From Streptomyces hilarionis (GTDB taxonomy: Bacteria > Actinomycetota > Actinomycetes > Streptomycetales > Streptomycetaceae), in assembly GCF_024539675.1 (NCBI RefSeq), contig NZ_JAHHIT010000002.1, positions 62,001-126,000 on the forward strand: a stretch of 64,000 bases of DNA. Reading direction: 5' to 3'. Below the pieces are notes generated by a model. It did no database searches and was not told where the DNA came from. It saw only the letters and a program-made list of their open reading frames with translations. This document shows positions 60,848 to 64,000 of this stretch, piece by piece; within the stretch, counting starts at the first letter, position 1, and each line of letters starts with the position of its first letter. The position numbers and the translations under genes are program-made.

Positions 60848-61501
60848 ATGGCCCTGAACGCCCGCCTCGACCACCGCAACCCTCTTGTGTTCGACACACA
60901 CGAGCTGGGGCGGCGTCCTGGCGCGCTGCAGCGCCTGACCCGCGAGATCGACGCTCCCCGGGATCTCGGGATCCAGGGAGTCATCGGTGTGCCGGAAGGC
61001 GCCCCGGTGGAGCTCTCGCTCCGACTCGAGTCGGTCATGGAAGGGGTGCTCGTCACAGGCACCGCCCGTGCACAGGCCGAGGGGGAGTGCGTAAGGTGTC
61101 TGGAGCCGCTCGAGCTCGATCTCGAAGCGGAGTTCCAGGAGATGTTCTCGTACCCTGACGCCGACGACCGGGGCCGTGTGAAAGCGGAGCCGGCCGACGA
61201 CGCCGAGGAAGACGAGGACAGGCTCTTTCTCGAGGACGGTCTGTTCGACCTCGAACCCGTGCTGCGTGATGCGGTGGTGCTCGCACTGCCGATGCAGCCG
61301 GTGTGCCAGGACGACTGCCCCGGCCTGTGCTCCGAGTGCGGAGCCCGGCTGGCGGACGACCCGGGACACCACCATGACGCCACCGACATTCGTTGGGCGG
61401 CACTGCAGGGACTCGCCGGTTCACTCGGAGACGGCGAGAAGGACGAGATGAGCGGCGGCGTGCCTCGATCAGCGCCCGCCGACGAGAAGCAGGAGAAGTA
61501 G
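60848..61501 (+). CDS. DUF177 (YceD) protein, rRNA-accumulation/L32 partner
   Basis: A 217-residue DUF177 protein. The core [20 protein letters not shown] and the C-terminal zinc-like knuckle [20 protein letters not shown] are typical. In E. coli and plants DUF177 proteins act in 23S rRNA processing, and the gene is almost always directly before rpmF, as here (2-base gap). Acidic insert EDDEEDEDRL-like region in the middle. Confidence 0.93.
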   Translation: MALNARLDHRNPLVFDTHELGRRPGALQRLTREIDAPRDLGIQGVIGVPEGAPVELSLRLESVMEGVLVTGTARAQAEGECVRCLEPLELDLEAEFQEMFSYPDADDRGRVKAEPADDAEEDEDRLFLEDGLFDLEPVLRDAVVLALPMQPVCQDDCPGLCSECGARLADDPGHHHDATDIRWAALQGLAGSLGDGEKDEMSGGVPRSAPADEKQEK

Positions 61502-61503
61502 CC

Positions 61504-61677
61504 GTGGCTGTTCCGAAGCGGAAGATGTCGCGCAGCAACACGCGCCACCGCCGGTCGCAGTGGAAGGCTGCGGTCCCCACCCTGGTTGCGTGCGAGCGCT
61601 GCCACGAGCCCAAGCTGCAGCACATCGCGTGCCCGTCTTGCGGCACCTACAACAAGCGCCAGGTCCTCGAGGTCTGA
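61504..61677 (+). CDS. rpmF: 50S ribosomal protein L32 (zinc-ribbon form)
   Basis: A 57-residue L32: [20 protein letters not shown] core and the zinc ribbon [20 protein letters not shown]. The start is a GTG two bases after the DUF177 stop with AGGAGAAG inside the end of that gene, so the two are coupled. It is followed 19 bases later by rnc. Confidence 0.96.
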   Translation: MAVPKRKMSRSNTRHRRSQWKAAVPTLVACERCHEPKLQHIACPSCGTYNKRQVLEV

Positions 61678-61696
61678 GCGGCTGGTGAGAGGCTTC

Positions 61697-62515
61697 ATGT
61701 CTGACGCCAAGGCGGACACGACCGCCAAGAAAAAGGCGGACACCACAGCCTCGTCCCACACGCTTCTGGAAGGGCGGCTCGGCTATCAGCTCGAGTCCGC
61801 CCTTCTGGTGCGTGCGCTGACCCACCGTTCCTACGCGTACGAGAACGGCGGTCTGCCGACGAACGAGCGGCTGGAGTTCCTCGGGGACTCCGTGCTCGGC
61901 CTCGTCGTCACGGACACGCTGTACCGCACCCACCCCGATCTGCCCGAGGGCCAACTGGCCAAGCTTCGGGCCGCGGTGGTCAACTCGCGTGCGCTGGCGG
62001 AGGTCGGCCGTGGCCTCGACCTGGGCTCCTTCATCCGGCTGGGCCGGGGCGAAGAGGGCACGGGCGGCCGGGACAAGGCGTCCATCCTCGCCGACACCCT
62101 GGAAGCGGTGATCGGCGCGGTCTATCTCGACCAGGGCCTCGAAGCGGCCTCCGAACTGGTGCACCGCCTGTTCGACCCGCTGATCGAGAAGTCCTCGAAC
62201 CTCGGAGCCGGCCTGGACTGGAAGACCAGTCTCCAGGAGCTCACCGCGACCGAAGGGCTCGGCGTGCCCGAGTACCTGGTCACGGAGACCGGCCCCGATC
62301 ACGAGAAGACCTTCACTGCTGCCGCCCGCGTCGGAGGCGTCTCGTACGGCACCGGCACCGGCCGCAGCAAGAAGGAGGCGGAGCAGCAGGCCGCCGAGTC
62401 CGCCTGGCGGTCCATCCGGGCCGCCGCGGACGAGCGCGCCAAGGCGGAGCGGACGGCCGAGGCCGTCCCGGTCGCCGACGGCAGCACGCCGGACCCCGAG
62501 TCCGCCTCCGCCTGA
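61697..62515 (+). CDS. rnc: Ribonuclease III
   Basis: A 272-residue double-strand-specific RNase (AbsB in S. coelicolor, where it globally affects antibiotic production). The catalytic signature [16 protein letters not shown] is near residue 58 and the second acidic site in [15 protein letters not shown]; a dsRNA-binding domain follows ([36 protein letters not shown]). I take the ATG at 61697; a GTG at 61685 adds four residues and is possible. A terminator lies between rnc and mutM. Confidence 0.96.
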   Translation: MSDAKADTTAKKKADTTASSHTLLEGRLGYQLESALLVRALTHRSYAYENGGLPTNERLEFLGDSVLGLVVTDTLYRTHPDLPEGQLAKLRAAVVNSRALAEVGRGLDLGSFIRLGRGEEGTGGRDKASILADTLEAVIGAVYLDQGLEAASELVHRLFDPLIEKSSNLGAGLDWKTSLQELTATEGLGVPEYLVTETGPDHEKTFTAAARVGGVSYGTGTGRSKKEAEQQAAESAWRSIRAAADERAKAERTAEAVPVADGSTPDPESASA

Positions 62516-62557
62516 CGAGCACCACAGCAGCGACACAGCGAGACAGCAGTACGAGAC

Positions 62558-62589
62558 GAACGCCCGCCCCCGCAGGGAGGCGGGCGTTC
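62558..62589 (+). terminator. Terminator between rnc and mutM
   Basis: Perfect 11-bp stem (62558-62568 with 62579-62589), 10-base loop. It ends only 15 bases before the mutM start codon, so it could also affect mutM translation. Confidence 0.75.
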
Positions 62590-62604
62590 CGTACGGGGGA
62601 TCCC

Positions 62605-63465
62605 ATGCCCGAGTTGCCCGAGGTCGAGGTCGTCCGGCGCGGTCTGGAGCGGTGGGTCGCCCATCGCACGGTCGCCGCCGCCGAGGTGCTGCATCCGCGC
62701 GCGGTGCGCCGTCACCTCGCCGGCGCCGACGACTTCGCGCACCGCCTCACGGGCCATCGCGTCGGCACGCCGAGCCGCCGCGGCAAGTACCTGTGGCTGC
62801 CGCTGGAGGACACCCGCCTCGCGGTCCTGGCCCATCTCGGCATGAGCGGCCAGCTCCTGGTCCAGCCGCACGGGGCGCCCGACGAGAAGCACCTGCGCGT
62901 CCGGGTGCGGTTCGCCGACGAGGTGGACACCGAACTGCGCTTCGTGGACCAGCGCACCTTCGGCGGCCTGTCCCTGCACGACGTCACCCCCGACGGCCTG
63001 CCGGACGTCATCGCGCACATCGCCCGCGACCCCCTCGACCCGCTGTTCGACGACGAGGCCTTCCACCAGGCCCTGCGGCGCCGGCGCACCACGATCAAGC
63101 GGGCCCTGCTCGACCAGTCGCTGATCAGCGGAGTCGGCAACATCTACGCGGACGAGGCGCTGTGGCGGGCCCGGCTGCACTACGACCGCCCGACCGGGAA
63201 CCTCACCCGTCCGCGCACGCGCGAGCTCCTGGGCCACGTGCGCGACGTGATGAACGCGGCGCTCGCCGTCGGCGGCACCAGCTTCGACAGCCTCTACGTC
63301 AACGTCAACGGCGAATCCGGCTACTTCGACCGGTCGCTGGACGCCTACGGACGCGAGGGCCTGCCCTGCAAGCGCTGCGGCACCCCCATGCGCCGGCGCC
63401 CGTGGATGAACCGGTCCAGCTACTTCTGCCCGAAGTGTCAGACGCCGCCGCGCATACCGTCGTAG
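62605..63465 (+). CDS. mutM: Formamidopyrimidine-DNA glycosylase
   Basis: A 286-residue bifunctional glycosylase/AP lyase removing oxidised purines. The mature N terminus is [14 protein letters not shown], whose proline is the Schiff-base nucleophile, with the adjacent glutamate at position 3 (counting Met as 1). [20 protein letters not shown] is the helix-two-turn-helix, and the C-terminal zinc finger is [20 protein letters not shown] then CPKCQ. The ATG follows a purine-rich site (GGGGGA). Its last 28 bases overlap the end of the convergent HxlR gene. Confidence 0.97.
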   Translation: MPELPEVEVVRRGLERWVAHRTVAAAEVLHPRAVRRHLAGADDFAHRLTGHRVGTPSRRGKYLWLPLEDTRLAVLAHLGMSGQLLVQPHGAPDEKHLRVRVRFADEVDTELRFVDQRTFGGLSLHDVTPDGLPDVIAHIARDPLDPLFDDEAFHQALRRRRTTIKRALLDQSLISGVGNIYADEALWRARLHYDRPTGNLTRPRTRELLGHVRDVMNAALAVGGTSFDSLYVNVNGESGYFDRSLDAYGREGLPCKRCGTPMRRRPWMNRSSYFCPKCQTPPRIPS

Positions 63466-63839
63466 GCCTCGCGGGCCGCGAGGACGTCGTCCATCCGGCT
63501 CTCGAGGTGGTGGATCAGGCCGAGCAGGCGTTCGGCCACCTCGCGCCCGAGCGGGGTCAGTTCGTAGTCCACGCGGGGCGGGTTGGTGGGCTGGGCCTCG
63601 CGATGCACCAGTCCGTCGCGCTCCAGGGCGTGCAGCGTCTGGGACAGCATCTTCTCGCTCACGCCGTCGACGCGGCGACGCAGTTCGTTGAACCGCAGTG
63701 AGCCCTCGTACAGCGCGCCGAGCGTGAGCCCGCCCCAGCGGCCGGTGATGTGCTCCAGCGTGCCGCGCGAGGGGCAGGCCTTGGCGAACACGTTGAACGG
63801 CAGCGCGTGATCCTCCGCGTCCACCTGGGTGATGGTCAT
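63438..63839 (-). CDS. HxlR-family transcriptional regulator
   Basis: A 133-residue winged-helix regulator of the HxlR type ([77 protein letters not shown]). One cysteine (AKACPSRG) is at the position used for thiol-based sensing in several relatives. I start at the ATG at 63839 ([10 protein letters not shown]). The divergent gene beginning at 63957 and the palindrome between them suggest it represses that gene and itself. Confidence 0.92.
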   Translation of the reverse strand: MTITQVDAEDHALPFNVFAKACPSRGTLEHITGRWGGLTLGALYEGSLRFNELRRRVDGVSEKMLSQTLHALERDGLVHREAQPTNPPRVDYELTPLGREVAERLLGLIHHLESRMDDVLAAREAYDGMRGGV

Positions 63840-63878
63840 ACCGGGAGCGTACTCCAAGGCAGCGCTAGCCGACAGGTT

Positions 63879-63899
63879 GCACTAACGAAAAGTTAGTGC
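63879..63899. promoter_or_regulatory. HxlR operator candidate
   Basis: GCACTAAC (63879-63886), GAAAA, GTTAGTGC (63892-63899): a perfect 8-bp inverted repeat with a 5-base A-rich centre, the form typical of HxlR-family sites, placed between the divergent genes. Confidence 0.8.
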
Positions 63900-63956
63900 T
63901 TTCCTTCAGTCACTGCCCCTGAGCTGCTCCACAGCTCTGTTCACGAGGAGTGCGTA

Positions 63957-64000
63957 TGTCCGCCCCCGTTGCCCCCGCCGCTGCCGCCGCCGGCCCGGTC
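63957..64000 (+). CDS. Start of a gene divergent from hxlR (cut by window end)
   Basis: An ATG at 63957 preceded by GAGGAG at 63945-63950 opens a frame of Ala/Pro/Val codons (MSAPVAPAAAAAGPV) that runs out of the window. HxlR targets are often MFS transporters or oxidoreductases; the visible residues do not decide. Confidence 0.7.

Overview
The window is high-GC DNA with strongly GC-biased third codon positions, many GTG/TTG starts and long shadow reading frames on the opposite strand. Its gene order (proline catabolism, leuB-ilvE, cimA, accB-accE, two conservons, gltX, a Gln/Glu tRNA cluster, ndgR-leuCD, hupS, gpsA-ddl, thiL-thiD, rpmB, recG-rsmD-coaD, rpmF-rnc-mutM) is that of the core chromosome of a Streptomyces species as I remember it from S. 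coelicolor. That synteny is from memory and was not computed. There are no phage genes, insertion sequences or CRISPR arrays.

Layout. 1-2.6 kb: the two proline oxidation enzymes, closed by a very strong terminator. 2.7-3.6 kb: an alpha/beta hydrolase with a palindromic operator. 3.8-6.6 kb: a 43-aa protein, leuB and ilvE. 6.6-10.8 kb: an apparent four-gene operon with a fused urease gamma/beta subunit, a divergent UreC, an agmatine-deiminase-like enzyme and a TetR regulator, preceded by two matching near-palindromes. 10.8-12.7 kb: cimA behind a candidate leader-peptide attenuator with Ile-Ile codons. 12.8-18.3 kb: a membrane protein, a secreted trypsin, a DGPF protein with an ECF42-type sigma factor, an amidase and a YceI protein. 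18.7-20.5 kb: accB and accE. 20.6-31.4 kb: two complete conservons (cvnA-B-C-D) in tandem on the minus strand. 31.9-36.3 kb: a small repeat-bearing protein, an FAH-family protein, gltX, an HAD hydrolase and five tRNA genes. 36.4-37.4 kb: two divergent gene remnants that appear to have lost both 5' ends in one deletion. 37.4-41.6 kb: ndgR, leuC, leuD, a small protein and hupS. 41.7-50.9 kb: cofC, an acyltransferase, gpsA, ddl, thiL, thiD, rpmB and a DAK/FakA-like gene. 51.0-55.9 kb: an HSP90-family ATPase and a 1003-aa helical-repeat protein in overlapping genes, sitting inside an otherwise conserved housekeeping block. 56.0-64.0 kb: recG, rsmD, coaD, a DivIVA-like coiled-coil protein, DUF177-rpmF-rnc-mutM, and an HxlR regulator divergent from a gene cut by the window end.

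Branched-chain amino-acid synthesis is spread over leuB, ilvE, cimA and ndgR-leuCD, with regulation visible at cimA (attenuator) and ndgR/leuC (inverted repeats). The two places most likely to hold undescribed biology are the urease-like/agmatine-deiminase-like/TetR operon, whose UreC keeps the metal ligands but lacks the mobile-flap cysteine and has no nickel accessory genes nearby, and the HSP90-helical repeat pair.
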